Shown in pieces: positions 23,137 through 36,345 of a stretch of 64,000 bases of DNA. Each line of letters opens with the position of its first letter. Position 1 is the stretch's first letter. Position numbers and translations under genes: made by a program. This DNA comes from Rallus limicola (Eukaryota; Chordata; Aves; Gruiformes; Rallidae), in NCBI GenBank assembly GCA_022605955.1, contig JAKCOZ010000011.1:8251990-8315989 (forward strand). The letters are read 5' to 3'. The notes under the pieces are model-generated. The model ran no database searches. It was given only the letters and a program-made list of their open reading frames with translations, and was not told the DNA's origin.

Positions 23137-24854
23137 GAATACAATGCCACAGCTTGGAGATTTTTGGTGCTACAGAAACTGTTCTCATTTCTGCTCTTGT
23201 TCACTCTACATGCATTATCTTTGGGGAAACTTCAGACAAAGTGGAGACCAACACATACAAGAGAACTGGAAAGAGCAGATCTAAGTTGAATATTTTTAAA
23301 CAGGCAACCTTTTTTAATTTTTTTTTTCCAATTATTCTCTTCTCTGGGGTAACGGACAAAAAAAATCTGTTCTAAAGAATGCATTGTGGTAGGAATCTTG
23401 AGTAACTGGATGTACAGTAATTTGAAGATGAGGCTCTCTAGAACTGCCTTTAATGTGCCTTTTAGTCAATTGAGAAAGATAAGGCTAATCAATTGGTTTG
23501 GATTATAGCAAATGGCAATGTTAGAAAGCTGTCTTCAGAATGAAGATCTCCAAAAGGATGATTTGTATTCTCTTCATGGGATGGCAACCAGTATTATGGT
23601 TCTATAATGCCTGTCTTACTCTACAGAACTAAACTAAGACACACTGAAAAAGCCACATACTTTACCAAAATGGTTCCTTTTTCATTGGTATATATTTGTT
23701 TTAAAAACAAGTTACACAGCGAAACTCTTCTGTGTTGCTAAAAATGAAGCCTTTTCCCACCATCTCTTTGTTTCCCATTTTCAGTTCCTTGAGAAAACCA
23801 AGTTTAATACTGGCAGGTTTCTTTCTGAAGTTCCCTGTTTGTAATATAGCTTGGACTGTGCAGTGCAGGTAAGAAGACACTCTAGTTGGTCAAAGTCCTG
23901 GAGCCCAAGCTCACTGGAAAATAAACCTTAAACTAGACTTCACAACTCAGTCCTCACACAGCATTGCTCGTGTGGGGGATCGGGGGACAGCTGTTCAGAC
24001 CGCAGTTCTCTGGGTCTGACTCGTGTAGTTCAACACCTTTCCTTTCTGCAAACTGGAGAGAACAGTTTAGGCAATGTCAAGAAAAACATGTTTTATCACA
24101 GGCTCAGTATTAAAACCTTTTACCTGGGCTGATGTGCTTCAAACCTACGTGGAAAGTGGTTTTAGAGAAGCTGGCTGGTGTTACATTGTTAACCGTTCAA
24201 TGTGACTGTCCTTGCGTAGCGGCGGAAGTGTCTTTCCAGAAATATGCAACACAGTGTGATTAGTTCTTAATTAGAGAAAACAGTCTTGGACTACTGCAGA
24301 GATACTGAGCTACCTCAGCTTTTTGTATTTCAGTAACCAACAGTGTTTATGGAGGACTGTGACCGCTCTGCTCCCATTTACAAACTGAAGCTAAGGTACT
24401 TTGTCTCCACCTCTGCGACTAGTAGTAGCGTAGCGCTGCAGAATAACAAAACGTGGGCCTTGGGCTACTGCAGTAATCCAAAGTGCTTTGTATATTATGG
24501 TTAAACATAATTCTATTTTAGGTCGTCTTCTCCCCCAAATGCCACAGTTTTTCTTTATAGCTAATGGCAGAAAAAGGTTTTAAGCATTCGTGTACGTCTA
24601 GTTACACCTTCTAAATGCAACCCATGCAGAAACACTGTATTTTTTAGGTGGGAAAGTGCGATTAAAAACAACAAAAACAAGCAGAAAACACATTTTAAAT
24701 GAGATTCTTTGATCTCAGATTTGATTATGGGATTTTTTCCATGTTTTGGTTAGTATTTATTAGCATCATACCTGTTTGAGATATTTTTGTGTCTCGTACA
24801 TTAACAGCATTTTGTATTTTGATGGAAATTGTTACAAACTTTAAGATTTGATTA

Positions 24855-24860
24855 AATAAA
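24855..24860 (+). terminator. ATAD2B: Middle poly(A) signal AATAAA
   Basis: A canonical hexamer in GATTAAATAAAATG, followed by T-rich sequence (TTTTTTGTAGC from 24871), as expected for a downstream element. Confidence 0.5.
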
Positions 24861-26218
24861 ATGTAGCAGATTTTTTGTAGCAAGTTTCTGATAAAAGGGT
24901 TTTTTGCAAGTCTCAGGTTCTTGCTGCAGAATTTTTTAAAAATATTTATTCCAGTTTCCCTTACTCAAAGAAGTTTTTGTTCAAGTAACAGCAGCACTTG
25001 TGGAAGATAAAACTGCATACATTTTTAAGGAGATAATAAATTTATGTGTTAAAACAGTTGAGAATTTTAGTCACCAGTGAGCGTGAAAAGCAAGTTTGAG
25101 CTAATGCCTAGCATTAAAAGTGGTTCTGAAAGGTCTGGTTTCTAAAGGAAAATTTATACTGTCAGTTGTTGGTTGGGAAAAAAAATCATAAGAGGCAACT
25201 TTACTAATTGAGGAGCTGCCATGTTGTTTTAGAGAAGAGTAGCTGATACCAGATGTTCTAGTGGACAGCTTATCTGAAATGATGTACTCGCCTTCCTAGC
25301 CCAAATAACCACACTTCAGTTTTTGTTTTCCTTTACAGATGTCTGGTGGTTATAGAGTTAAAACAGCTGTTAATCTATCCATGTGGTCTAAACTTGTTTA
25401 CTCTTTGTATGTTTTTAATTTTTTTTTTTTTTTGCCACATAGCACTGGCAAGAGTTTGTACAAATTGACCTCTCTTCCTTGTTTCTTGTTGTGAAAATTG
25501 CAAATAAACTCCTGTGTGAGTCCTTGTGCTGGGGTCAATGAAATACGGCTGGCCAGAAGAGAGGAGGTTTTTTCCGAGGGGATCGGTGGGGCTGTCTTGG
25601 AGATATACAGTTGCTCTTGGGTAAAGTCGGTGGCCATGGAGTTAATTGTATTTGCAAGCTTGAATCTCACCTGTGATTAATTTTTTTTGTTTTGTTTTGT
25701 GTCCTCTGTATCGTTACTTGATTTCTTCATATGCCAATGTATTTATAGGATTACTGTTTTTTGTAATATCTCGTCTTCCTTTTTTTTTTTTTGGTTGTTT
25801 TTTTGTTTTTGTAATTAAAGTGGTGGCTCAGCGCTGGTTTTACCTTCAGTCTCCTGAACGGCAGGTCCTGCAGCTGGTAGTCATTTATTTTGTTTTATTT
25901 TATTTTGTAATCACAACATAAGCTTGAATTTGGGCTTGTACTTGCATCTTTTGTATCTTGTACATTGGGTTATTTAGACATTGGAGAGTCCTGTTTGGTT
26001 TCATTAACGTGTGTCTACTTTGTGGATTAAGTAGACTTCCTTCATCAACTATGGTATATTTTGGATTCTATAGTTTTATTCAGAACTGTGTTTAAATCGA
26101 TGTTTTGCATTTTGACTTCATTTTATGTTAGTTTGAAGTAAGTTATTTAATTTTTTGAACTTCTGGAAATTTTGAACATTTTACTGTAATTTGTAATATA
26201 ACTGCTGTGAAATACTTG

Positions 26219-26224
26219 AATAAA
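26219..26224 (+). terminator. ATAD2B: Distal poly(A) signal AATAAA
   Basis: A canonical hexamer in TTGAATAAAGATG. After it the AU-rich UTR character fades, so I place the main transcript end about 15-20 bases downstream. Confidence 0.65.
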
Positions 26225-26892
26225 GATGACAAGAAAACACAGCTTTAGCTCCTTCAAAAATGTATTTAAAACAAAATGATGCCTCCTTGCTGATTTCAGT
26301 CTTTTTCTTACCAGACCTCCTTGGGTTCACAGTTCAGATGTTTTACTCTGGGATCTTGCTGTTTAGTTATTTTGAGTGGTTTTATCTCTAACTTTTGCTT
26401 TCCATGTTTGTTGATGAAAGAAAAAAACAACCCTTCTATTGTTAATTTTGCCTAAAGAAGTGAAATCAGCATTGCACATTGTCAGGTCAGTAACGTAATT
26501 GTTAGGAAGTTACACTCTCTTGTTCTTACAAAACATTGTATGTTCAGTTGCAGGGTACCACCCACGCCTGCCTGTAGTACGTCAGCATCCAAGTCATTCC
26601 AGAGTATCTCATTAGAGGGTTTTAAGGAAAAACTCTTTCCTTCCTATTTATCAGAGTTGTTTAGGTTTTTTGTTTGGTTTTTTTTTTAAGGTGAACTGCT
26701 AATGTATCTAGGAATCTCCTTAGTTTCCCCTCCCCCAACAATTCATGCATAGGAGAGGTAATGCAAGCGTAGAATCAGCCCTCATCATGCTAGTTGGCAG
26801 TTGGCTAACAAAATGCACGTGATGTATAGAATGTGGAACAGTATGATCTAGCTGTTCTGTAGATCTGTTATGGCTTCCCTTGAGCCATGGGA

Positions 26893-27360
26893 CATAGAAT
26901 CATAGAATGGTTTCAGTTGGAAAAGACCTTCAGGATGGAGTCCAACCATCTATCCAGCCCTACTAGGTCCAACACTAGACCATGGTGACTCAACCACCTC
27001 CCTGGGCAGCCCGTTCCAATATCTGACAACCCTTTCAGTAAAGAATTTTTTCCTAATATTCAAGCTAAACTTCCCCTGATGCAACTTCAGGCCATCCCTA
27101 CTTATTCTGTCACTAGCTACCAGAGAGAAGAGACTGACCTCCACCTCCGTGGTGTGTCGAGTGATAAGGTCTCCCTTCAGTCTCCTCCAGACTAGACAAT
27201 CCCAGCTCCCTCAGCTGCTTCTCATAAGACTTGTATTCTAAACCCTTCAACAGCTTTGTAGCCCTTCTCTGGGCATGCTCCAGCACGTCACTGTCCTCCT
27301 TGTAGTGAGAGACCCCAAACCAAATGCAGTACTCCAGGTGTGACATACAACACACCTCGT
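26893..27360 (-). repeat. CR1 LINE 3' fragment (CR1-Y-like)
   Basis: Reverse-oriented CR1 starting with CATAGAATCATAGAATGG and TTTCAGTTGGAAAAGACC. It then has CCAACCATCTATCCAGC and the complement of the 3'UTR and ORF2 end. The terminus with AGTTGGAAAAGACCTTCAGGATG is unlike the GGTTGGAAGGGACC type seen at 528 and 4247, so this is a different CR1 subfamily. Minus frames here (26950-27144, 27113-27574) are ORF2 remnants. Confidence 0.92.
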
Positions 27361-29118
27361 TTCCCTGTTTTCCTTTCTGTGACCATAAATTACAGGGCTC
27401 CTGGGCGAATGGCTCGCTGGGGAAGAGGGTAGTAGTGACTTGTTGTGTGTCTGACTGCAATTCTGCTTTTGTATGCGGCTTTGGAAGCACAATTAGATCT
27501 GAAATGTAACATCCCTTATATAAATTACGGTGTAAATGTAACAGTGAGGCAGGTGAGTCAGAGCCTAGGCACATTGTGAATCAGTGTGGGCAGATGTGTT
27601 TGATCTGAATGACCAGCACCACACTTCACACTGTCCAAGGGCTTTTCAGTCTGGGAATGAAGAACATAGAGTATGAAGTCTTGAGTACCTGTTTCCAGCT
27701 TTGAGGTGTGGTGATGGTCATGTTCACAGAGGGGATAGTTTGAGGCCCGATTTCTAAAAATGGTCAGTCAGAAGGGACAAAACTGCTTTAATTAGGCATT
27801 GATGAGAGGATTCTTGTAAAGATGCTGGATGAACATGGTGCTTCAAAAACAACAATTAGCGGGGAATAGTTGGATCGTACCTTGTGTTAATAAAACCTTA
27901 GTAAAAGCTTGTACTGCACTCACATTTGTCAAGTGTTCTCAGTTTAACGCTGCTCCCTTCTCTTGTTCATTTCTGCCTTGAACATAGCTTTGAACAGCAA
28001 CTTCCCGTATCCCCTTACACTTGCAGTGCTGCACATCCCTATCCCTCCTTTAGGCCCCTCAGATGATTAATTTTAAGAAATTAAAAATGAGATCCTTTTG
28101 TTCTGTATCTCGGGTAGGATTTGGACTTGTAATATCCGGGGGTTTGAGCCAGCACTGCATGTGAATAAATTCTGTGAGGGAAATCAGGAGGCTGATTCAT
28201 GAAGCCAAACGCTTTAATTGTGGGGTTTTTTTCCTCCCCCTTCAGTGCATCACTTGTGGTCATGCAACGATTATGTAAAAATGAGGGAGAATAAACTTTA
28301 ATTAATTCAGTCTCGTTCCATTTCTAGGTGAGATCACAGGGCGTGTATTTCAGTCGAAGCCGCTGCCCGTAAATGGCTGTGACTACTACTAAATGCCAGT
28401 TATTTAAGGGATGCATTGGAATTATGCTATGCAGAACCTTTCTTCAGTAGTAGGGAAAACCCTTTTCCTTGAAAAATACAATAAGCTGCTAATCTTGAAA
28501 ATGGATTCCCCACTTTTAGTGGAATGAGGTGGCCGTCTGCATTAAGGTTTGCTGATAACATGGGTTCTGGTTTGGAATAAAGCTGTTTCCAGGTGCAGAA
28601 GGTGGCCTTGTTGTTAGAAGGCTCCTCACATTGAGTTACAGGAGAGGGGCAGGTTGGGAGCAAAGGGGGAGGTTGTTCAGGCTTGGTATTTGAGGCAGTT
28701 GGGGTGTGTTGGCGTATGGCAGACGGTGAGTCGGTTCTGCTGTGGTAGACTCCGTGTTGCGCTTTGTTTACTCGTGTCTCTCAGCAGTGAGGAATTTGGC
28801 AGAGTACGTGTGAGAAACGCACAGGTCGCCGGGACCGGGTGGCTGCTGCGAATGCTCACACCATTTGTCATCTTGGGTTTTTTATGGAGATGAATTATGT
28901 TGTGATGAAAACCCCTTTGTGTCAGTGTAAACCTGGAACTGTGCTGTAACCCAGAGGTGTTCCGCTCTGTTGGGCAGTGGGAGTTTGTAGGAGGCTGAAT
29001 GACGCGTCAGCATTGGTCCTTGAGATTGGGTGGAAGGAAAGACTTGGGGACATTTCAGAAGGGCTGCCTTTGACGTATTTATTCAGCAAAGGAAATAAAG
29101 CAGAGACCAAAATGTACA

Positions 29119-29146
29119 AGATTCATGCACCCAGATTCATGCACCC
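29119..29146. repeat. 14-base perfect tandem duplication
   Basis: AGATTCATGCACCC is present twice in direct succession (29119-29132 and 29133-29146). It is probably a recent slippage or duplication in intergenic sequence. Confidence 0.9.
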
Positions 29147-30186
29147 TAGAAAACACATTAAAATTGAATTAAATAAATTCACTAAGAAATCAAATCTTTC
29201 TGTTGTAGAGAGAAACTAAAGTGTGTTGGTGTAGTGAAGGAACTGTCTTGTCTCCAAAACACCAGCTCAAGTTGTGTCGTACAGGTCTTGTGTTCCCTTG
29301 CTGAGTTGGTTATATCTGGTAGCATTTCTTCTGTATGTGGCAGCTGCCTGGAAGAGCAGCAGTACCTGATTTTGGTGAGAGAAAAGGGTGAGTTGCTGAT
29401 CTGCTTTAGGTGTCTTGTGAAACATTTGCGACATGAGCTTTGAAATCACACCTGCTGCATTCTCTGTGACGTTACAAAAGGTTTAGTGAGCTGAAGGAGA
29501 TGTAACATGAGCAGTCACGTGTTGGCATAACTGTTAATTCAGTAATAACTGACTGCTTTGTGTAGACATTGGAAATGCAAGCTTGTGAGATAATGCCTTC
29601 ATGAAGCACTGGAGATGTAACTGGTTTAAAATTACACTGGGGTTAGCATGCCTCAGAGTGTTGCTCTAACATTTAAAGCGTGTTCAGAAGGCAGAAAGAA
29701 TTTTTTTTTTTTTAAATAAAAAGTTTCCTTTTCACAAGATTCAGAGACAGCCATGAGCATAAATTTCACAGTGTCAAAATTTTCAGTACATGAGAATAAA
29801 CTTTGGGAATGGAAATGAGCTGACACCTAATGATGATTTAAATGTTTAGCAATATGTCACAAAAATTTGGGTTTGCTTGCAGAGGGTACTGCCAGCCCCA
29901 AGAGCTGCTTTGTGGACGCTGGTGCACGTATGAGTTAATCTCACCCATGTGCAGGTTCCAACTTCGGTCTGGCTTAGAGGGTTTTGCACCTAGTTGTGAT
30001 CTTTGGAGCTTGTACACTGGCCCCATGCTCTGAGCTGATAGAAGCACACCTCTTACTCCTCATTTACTTCAGTCCAGCACCTACTTCCAGGCACTGGTGC
30101 TTTGCCTTCTCTTTCTGCTCTAGACTCATCATACATGGATATCCCACCCACCTGCCCCCTCCAAAAACCTGTAGATATTGATGCCC

Positions 30187-31140
30187 TGTGATCAAGTAGC
30201 CTCTCGGTCTTCTTTTTGCTGAGCAGAATGAGCTCTTTATGGCTTTCACTGCATTTTCTCCAGCCTTTAAGTCAATTTTGTGGCTCTTTTCTGCAGTAGG
30301 TCAATTTTTCAACATCGTTGAAAACATTTGTTCACAGAGGAAATTGATGTGATACTCCAGTGCTGGTCCCACCAGTGCCATATATAAAGCAAAAAAAAAA
30401 ATAAATCACTGATTCCCACTCACTGTTCCCCTTTTTACACACCCAGAGATCAATTTAGTCTCTTTATTCCGTGAAATCGGGTCGGGAGCTCTTCTTGCTT
30501 GACATTTCTCAGACCCACCACTTTTCCTGATGCTGTTCTCTGTCCCAAACCTCAGCCTTCCTCCTTCCCACCTCTGAGGTCTTGCCTAACTTCATGAAAA
30601 GAAGTTCAGCCTCAGTGGTCCCAGTCAGCAGGAGGAGCCAGAGTGGTGCTTAGGACTTGTTTGGTCCTCATTAGCTCCTGCTCTGCTAATCTGTTTGCAC
30701 ACATCTTTGACTAGGGATTTATGTCAACGTTTTCCTTCAAGAACTTTGGAAGCAGAGGATCGCCCGTTAGGACTACACTGATAACACCAAGTTGAGAACT
30801 ACCTGAACAGATTAGATGTTCCTCAATTAATCTGTCTATTCTTAGCCTGTTTAATATTTGCTGTCTGAATACCGTGCAGTGAGAAAGTTGAAGTATTTTG
30901 TCACATGCTGTTGAAAATCTATTACCTTATCAATCAAACATGTAATCCTGTCAGAGAACGAGATCAGGTTTGTGTGATACGGATGGTTTTATAGAAAATC
31001 ATCGTGTTTATTCTTATCTCTTTGATTCATGATCAGTTTAGTTAGATACCATTGTCCCGTTTTCACTTGGGATTGATGTCAGGTGAATGCCCTGTAATTA
31101 CCCAGTCGTTTCACTTGCCCTTTTGATAGCTGTCACATCA
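30187..31140 (-). repeat. Very old CR1-type LINE relic
   Basis: In reverse orientation the segment follows the layout of the old reptile CR1 group. It has GTGATCAAGTAGCCTCTCGG (the ORF2 end), then CTCCAGTGCTGGTCCCACCAGTGCCATATA and CACACCCAGAGATCAATTTAGTC. Further on, ATCTATTACCTTATCAATCAAACATG and GTAATTACCCAGTCGTTTCACTTGCCC match the RT region. Identity is low and indels are frequent, with weak joins between about 30550 and 30900. The ordered matches over about 950 bases argue against chance. Confidence 0.65.
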
Positions 31141-34100
31141 TCATTGCTCTTTCTGAGGTACCCATGTACTATTAAAAATGAGTGTCAGTAGGGCAGAGAC
31201 TGGGTGTTCTGGAGACGGTTGAGTGATCCGTTACCTCTTGAATTGGACAACCCTGATCCACTAAGGAAAGTCCAACATCCTCTCAGGTAGTACGAGCTCC
31301 TGATGCCTTAATGCCCAGAAGATACCTCTTGCTGAATAGAAAACAGAAATGTGAGCCATTCCCAAGCTCTCCCACCACATTCCCACTCCTTGTTTTCCCT
31401 GAGAAGGCTGTGGGTAGCACTATATGTCCCAGAACCTAAATGGGCAGCAGAAAAGCTGGGCAGAAATTGAAGGAGGTAAAAATGAACCCCATGCTGACAC
31501 ATAACAGAACCCTGCATTCGTTGGATATTAAATTAATTAAATTTAATACTAAAGGACCATCTCTTTGAATGGAAACAGTGGCTACAGAAATTCCAGTGGG
31601 CTTGGAAATTTAGACCTCCTGATTCTGTCCAGCGTGAGTGGAGGGACAGGGTTTTTATGGGACATAAATGCTTTAGGAGTTGGTGTGTTACCTTCATGCT
31701 GAAAGCATTTGGTGTGTCCACCAGTCCTGTGGAGCTCTCCACCAGCGTGAGGACATTGTGCTACAAATTAGGGGCTGCTTTGTTCCAGTTCCCGAGAAGT
31801 GGAGAGGAATTGGTTCCTTTTGACCTGTAAGAGCTATTATTTTTATAAGCCTCTGTTTGTTTATATATTTTTTAATGAGGTGGGAAGAAGGGAAGAGCTG
31901 ACGCTTGCACAGGAGTGTCGCCAGTGACTTCGGTTAGGTGTTTGCTAACGGTCACCGATGCTGGATGACGGGGGAATGTGCGTGTATTGCCTGTGGTGTG
32001 AGGCGTGACAGATTCTCAAGCCATCTTCAGCTCAGCCCCAGTTGTCACCACAATTCCGAGTTCCATATTAATTTGCTTACAAGTGACGCGCTGGAGTTGC
32101 CTGTCAAGCTATTAAAAAACCCGGGTTACTGGTGCTGTTCTCTGGACAGGTCGTGAAAGAGTTTGATACTGTTGCCAGGATGGATCTTGCTGGGTAAGAT
32201 CTGGGATGTGAACTCTGAAGGAAAAGAGAATGCTGGTCAGAAATAACGGGTGATGAAATTAAAACCAGCAGGCAGCCTTTCAAACCTTCGCTGTATAGAT
32301 GACCGGTAATGAAAAATTCAGAGACAGATTTGGTGTGATGACAGCACCTGACTGTCCTTCTCCCAGGTAGTAACCGAGCCAAAACATTTAATTCTGCATG
32401 TAAAGCTGCTGCTGATTGAAGTTGAATTTGTTCAGATAAAGAAAATTGTAATTTGTTACCCTTTAAGAAACCCACTAGCTACACAGGAATTGCTGAAAGC
32501 CCTGTGTGTTATCGAGAAGAAAAACACCAGTGGCCAGAAAAGGGCTGAGTCGTACTTCGAGGTAACCTGCCACTTCCTTTCTTGTTCCTGGTCTCTGGAG
32601 TTGGAGGCATGCTGCTCAGCCTGACATGCTCGCACAGCTTGGCTCAGGAGCCTGTGATGGCAGCCCTTGCTTTCATGAATTCTGACCTCAGCGAGTGTTT
32701 AATCACGCCTCAAACAGATTGGCTTTTTGGGGAAATAACAGTGTTTCTGTTCTGGTTTTGCTGTCCAGATTAATGTAACGAGTGATGGAGATGCTGTGTC
32801 GCAGACATATCCATCTGCTTCCCTCCAGACCATTCTCTTTCTGGCTTTTTCTGCACTCTAAAAGTTACCAACCCAGAACGCTAGCTGCTGATGGGAACTT
32901 ACTGCTGCCTTTCTGTACGTGCTGGCATCGCTACTTCAGCCAACAGCATGTTTCGGCTCCCATCTTTGGGCCAACTTGAAATGGGAAAGAACATTCAGGG
33001 CTGAGCTTACAGGTCTCATCCCATTTAAAGACCTTGTATCAGCGTGACAAGTTGTAACAGTGACAGAGTGGGTAGAGAGTCAGTGTTTTCTGAGGGACCT
33101 GGCACAGGTTGCAGCCTGCCAGGACTTTACTGCATCAGCTCTTTGTGGGTTTATCCCTGTTTCAAAAATGAAGACACAGTTTTGGTCAGTGCTGGGAGGC
33201 AGCACGGTTCTGAGACAGCAGGGAAAAGATTTGGGATCGGTTCTGGTTTCTTCAGAGCAGATCTCCATGAGGAACCAGGCGGGTGGGTAAGTAGTCGAGC
33301 GAGCTCATGTCTCTGCTGATCTAACTGAAAGGTACTCATGAAGCCAGGCAAAAGTGTAGGCTCCAGCTCCTCTCCCAGCTAATCCCTGTGGCTGTGGAGT
33401 GTGGCTGCTCACACTAGTGTCTGGCTTGTCCGGGCTCCGCCAAGGGCAAGCTGAAGTGTAACAAATGCTCTAATTAGCTCGCTCCGACTGCACGGCGCTA
33501 AGCTCAGCCTTAACACCTACCTGCAGTTAATTAAAAGCTGGGGTTGCTGAGTTTTGATTAGTACATTGCCTTTTCCACTGGATGAAACAACAGGAGAAGG
33601 GTGGATGAGGGCGTAAACTCTCAGGGGTAATGATCTGAGTAGGTGATGACCTGCGCAGAGTGAGCAGCCCCATTTGGAGATCTCTCCGTTCCAGGCGAGC
33701 CAGGGCAGAGCCATGCCAGCGAACTAGAGAGGTTTCACTGTTAGCAGGCTGCTGAGCCACCCTGTTCCCCTGCCTTTCCTAAAGCTTTTGAAGAGAAAAA
33801 TCTCTGAGCAGGTATGTGCTTGTGATTCATTTGGCAGAAGTGCTCAGCCAGCTTCCAGGAGGGGAGCTAAAATAATGTCCACATACAAGTAAAGCAAATA
33901 GCCTGTGTTTTTGTTCATCCGACCACGTAATATTGACTAGTTCTGAGTTACGAGATCTTTGCAGAGCCTTGGTGGCAACTCCTTCCACATGGTCTGGATT
34001 GCTGCAGAATGGTTGTGCAGTGCTGAGCCACGAGGCTTTTGGTAACCTTCACAGGCTGCTCAACCTGAGCCACTAAGCCTGAACCTGAGTGTTGTTCATG

Positions 34101-34834
34101 CCCTTAAATACTTGTATGTATGTACCCTGTGAGAACCAGAGACAACTTCAGTGCTCTCTGTTAACGTGTACAGCAGATATTGCCTTGTAAGGTCCAGCTG
34201 AAATGTTCCACTGCGGTGGTATGTGAGACTAGTTATATTTGGCTCATCTTTGTTCTGTCTCCAGTTTTACAACTGCCAGATGACACCCTAATCACACATC
34301 AAAGGAACTGTGCTTAAGCGCTCCCTGCACGATGTGTATGGTGAGGTCCACAGCTCCTGCTCGGCATCCAAAGGAATTCTGACCATTGGGGTTTTGTCTT
34401 TTAGACGTTGCAGCAGCAGTGCAGTATGAACTGCTTTCATTTAAAAAATGAAAACCCCAAACCCCCAAAGAAAAAAGTTGTTTACTAGTATTTTTTAAAA
34501 ACGTTTCTTAAACTATCTTGAGCCCTTTTCTTTACTTAGTAGTAACTTTGGGAAAATGCATGAAGAAGAAGAAACAGTCTTGCTGAATAAAATCCCAAAA
34601 TAACTTCAAACAATGTCTTCTGAAATGAGTGTGGAAGTACTCCAGCAGCTACTGGGCAGCTGGGTGTTAGCCATCCAGCACTGGGATTGCAAAGGAAGCT
34701 GGCTGGAGTGGGATGAACACGCTTTCACCCGTGCTTGGGATGAAACCTGAAGTCACCGTTCATGCAGACCTGTTTCTTGGTCAGGTGGGAAAAATTAATC
34801 CAATCTGGATGCTGAATCTAGATCTATAAATATA

Positions 34835-34840
34835 TTTATT
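34835..34840 (-). terminator. KLHL29: Distal KLHL29 poly(A) signal
   Basis: AATAAA read on the minus strand (TTTATT on +). It is the last such signal in the AT-rich part of the presumed 3'UTR. Confidence 0.55.
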
Positions 34841-35320
34841 ATAATATAACAAGAACTTAACAGTAAACATAAACTATATACAATACCATTACAGATAACC
34901 CTGTTTTTAATATTATTCACAGAAATAGCCAGTTTTGTTCCAGTGTGAGAAATGAAGAAATAAGCTAAACTGGAAATGTTGAATGTGTTTAGGTCTTGTT
35001 GACAGGTAGCACCTCCTTTGGAGGTAGACACACACCAACACTAAAATTAGTCCTGCCCCAGGCAGTTAGAAACTTGTGCTCCAATCTTTAGGTTCACACT
35101 TGCACCCTGTTTGACATAAATACTTTAAATGACATACTAGTATATAATTTTGTTGTGCTTATTATTTTTTTCTTCTTCTTCTTTAATGAATAAATAAAAC
35201 AACTGCGTAACAAAGGCTGGAACCTCACTGTCAAAATGAGAGACTTGAGTCACCCTATAGCTGGACTCAGCTGACTTGAGCACTTTAAATACTGCAAGAT
35301 ACAAATTTCATTTTTTTTCT

Positions 35321-35326
35321 TTTATT
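35321..35326 (-). terminator. KLHL29: Middle KLHL29 poly(A) signal
   Basis: AATAAA on the minus strand, about 1.7 kb after the stop. It could be an alternative 3' end. Confidence 0.4.
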
Positions 35327-36345
35327 TTATAAACAATTATTAATAAAATAAGATGATTAGCTAACCATCTGCATTGATTTCCCCAAAGCTGTAGGCAGAC
35401 TTCCCTCAGTATAAAAAGGCTAGCGTATTTGGTATGAAATTCATCTAGGTATTGACTGTAAATCTCACCCACGCCCTGTACAGGACCCTCCTTCTTCAAT
35501 TAACTGGCATGGCATTTGGGATTTGAGTCTGCAAAGGCAAGTATGGCAACTTTTTTTCCCTCTACTTGGAAAGAAATCAGGCAATCCTTAGCTTGGGGTT
35601 ACTTCTTTCTTGTGAATTTTAAGATTCTTTCCCCTGCCCCCTCTACATTACCCGGTCCATTTCCCATTTGATCCTTTAATGTATAAATTTATAAAGAATT
35701 TCCACATCACAATGCTCTCTGGATAGACAATATTTTAATATATATAAAAATATAACCCCTGTGCTGTGCATATACTTACAACTCTACATAGTAATCACTG
35801 TAAGTCTCTTATACTGGGCTTAAGTCTATGCGTTCTTCTACCATGGGATTTAAACTCGTGTGTTTAAAATCTGTAAATAAGAGCAGGATAAGGTTTCCAC
35901 CCCTATGGGGAACTTGAAAAATAAAAGAAAACAAAATCTTCTCAGACTTTACATAAGAGAGAGTGGTGTACATCCCAACGTAAGGACTTTTGGTTGAGAG
36001 CCAAAGCTGTGAGCGTGCAGCCACAACAGGAGGAGGCATCTTCGCCGTTTGCCAAAAACGTGGGGATCCCACGCTACGCTGCCTTCTCCTGGGATCCCAA
36101 TCGGAAGCGAAGAGCGGTTTTACCAAGAGAATGCCCCTGGAATCGAAACCCTTTTCATTTCTGCGTTGCAGGAATCGAGCACCGCCAAGCTTGCTCATCA
36201 GCAGAAACCAGGAGGAAAAGGTCAGAAGCCCCCCCCACCCCACCCACGGGCATGACCGCACAGGCCCACGCAAGTATCAACAGGAGCAGAAACTCACCCA
36301 GCCCAACAGACCTCTTTTCCAACCCCCCCATCATTTTGCAAGGAA

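Larger units (their letters stand above)
1..26240 (+). other. ATAD2B: ATAD2B gene, 3' part (five last coding exons, introns, 3'UTR)
   Basis: This is the 3' quarter of ATAD2B, a nuclear AAA+ ATPase with a bromodomain that binds acetylated histones. The five exons found here join with phases 1-1-0-0 and give 371 complete codons up to a TGA at 22912-22914. From memory the human protein is about 1,450 residues, so the AAA and bromodomain exons must lie before position 1. The visible part covers the stretch just after the bromodomain, a basic patch, a long acidic Ser/Glu-rich linker, and the conserved helical C-terminus. The exact end is inferred from the last poly(A) signal at 26219-26224. The paralogue ATAD2 is less likely because the motifs LSVTAEQINPHGS and ERLYSLLSQCIYRHRRDYDK and the end VHVFETFL fit ATAD2B better. 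Convergence with KLHL29 also fits the ATAD2B locus. Confidence 0.93.
22915..26240 (+). other. ATAD2B: ATAD2B 3'UTR (about 3.3 kb, end inferred)
   Basis: AU-rich sequence after the stop without convincing coding frames or CR1. It has many poly-T runs (for example 25419-25433) and ATTTA-type motifs. AATAAA occurs at 23131-23136, 24855-24860 and 26219-26224. The last one, followed by a more ordinary sequence and a CR1 insert at 26893, is the likely distal end. Short frames in this region (25398-25670 minus, 25673-25921 plus) look like chance. Confidence 0.7.
26245..34814. other. Intergenic region between convergent ATAD2B and KLHL29
   Basis: About 8.6 kb between the two inferred transcript ends. 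It carries a CR1 copy (26893-27360) and a very old CR1 relic (30187-31140). It also has a 14-base perfect tandem repeat (29119-29146) and a T13 run (29701-29713). A short stretch near 33455-33570 with paired TTAATTAA-like and CTAATTAG motifs looks like unique, perhaps conserved, sequence. All open frames are short (under 160 codons) and unrelated to any family I know. Confidence 0.75.
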
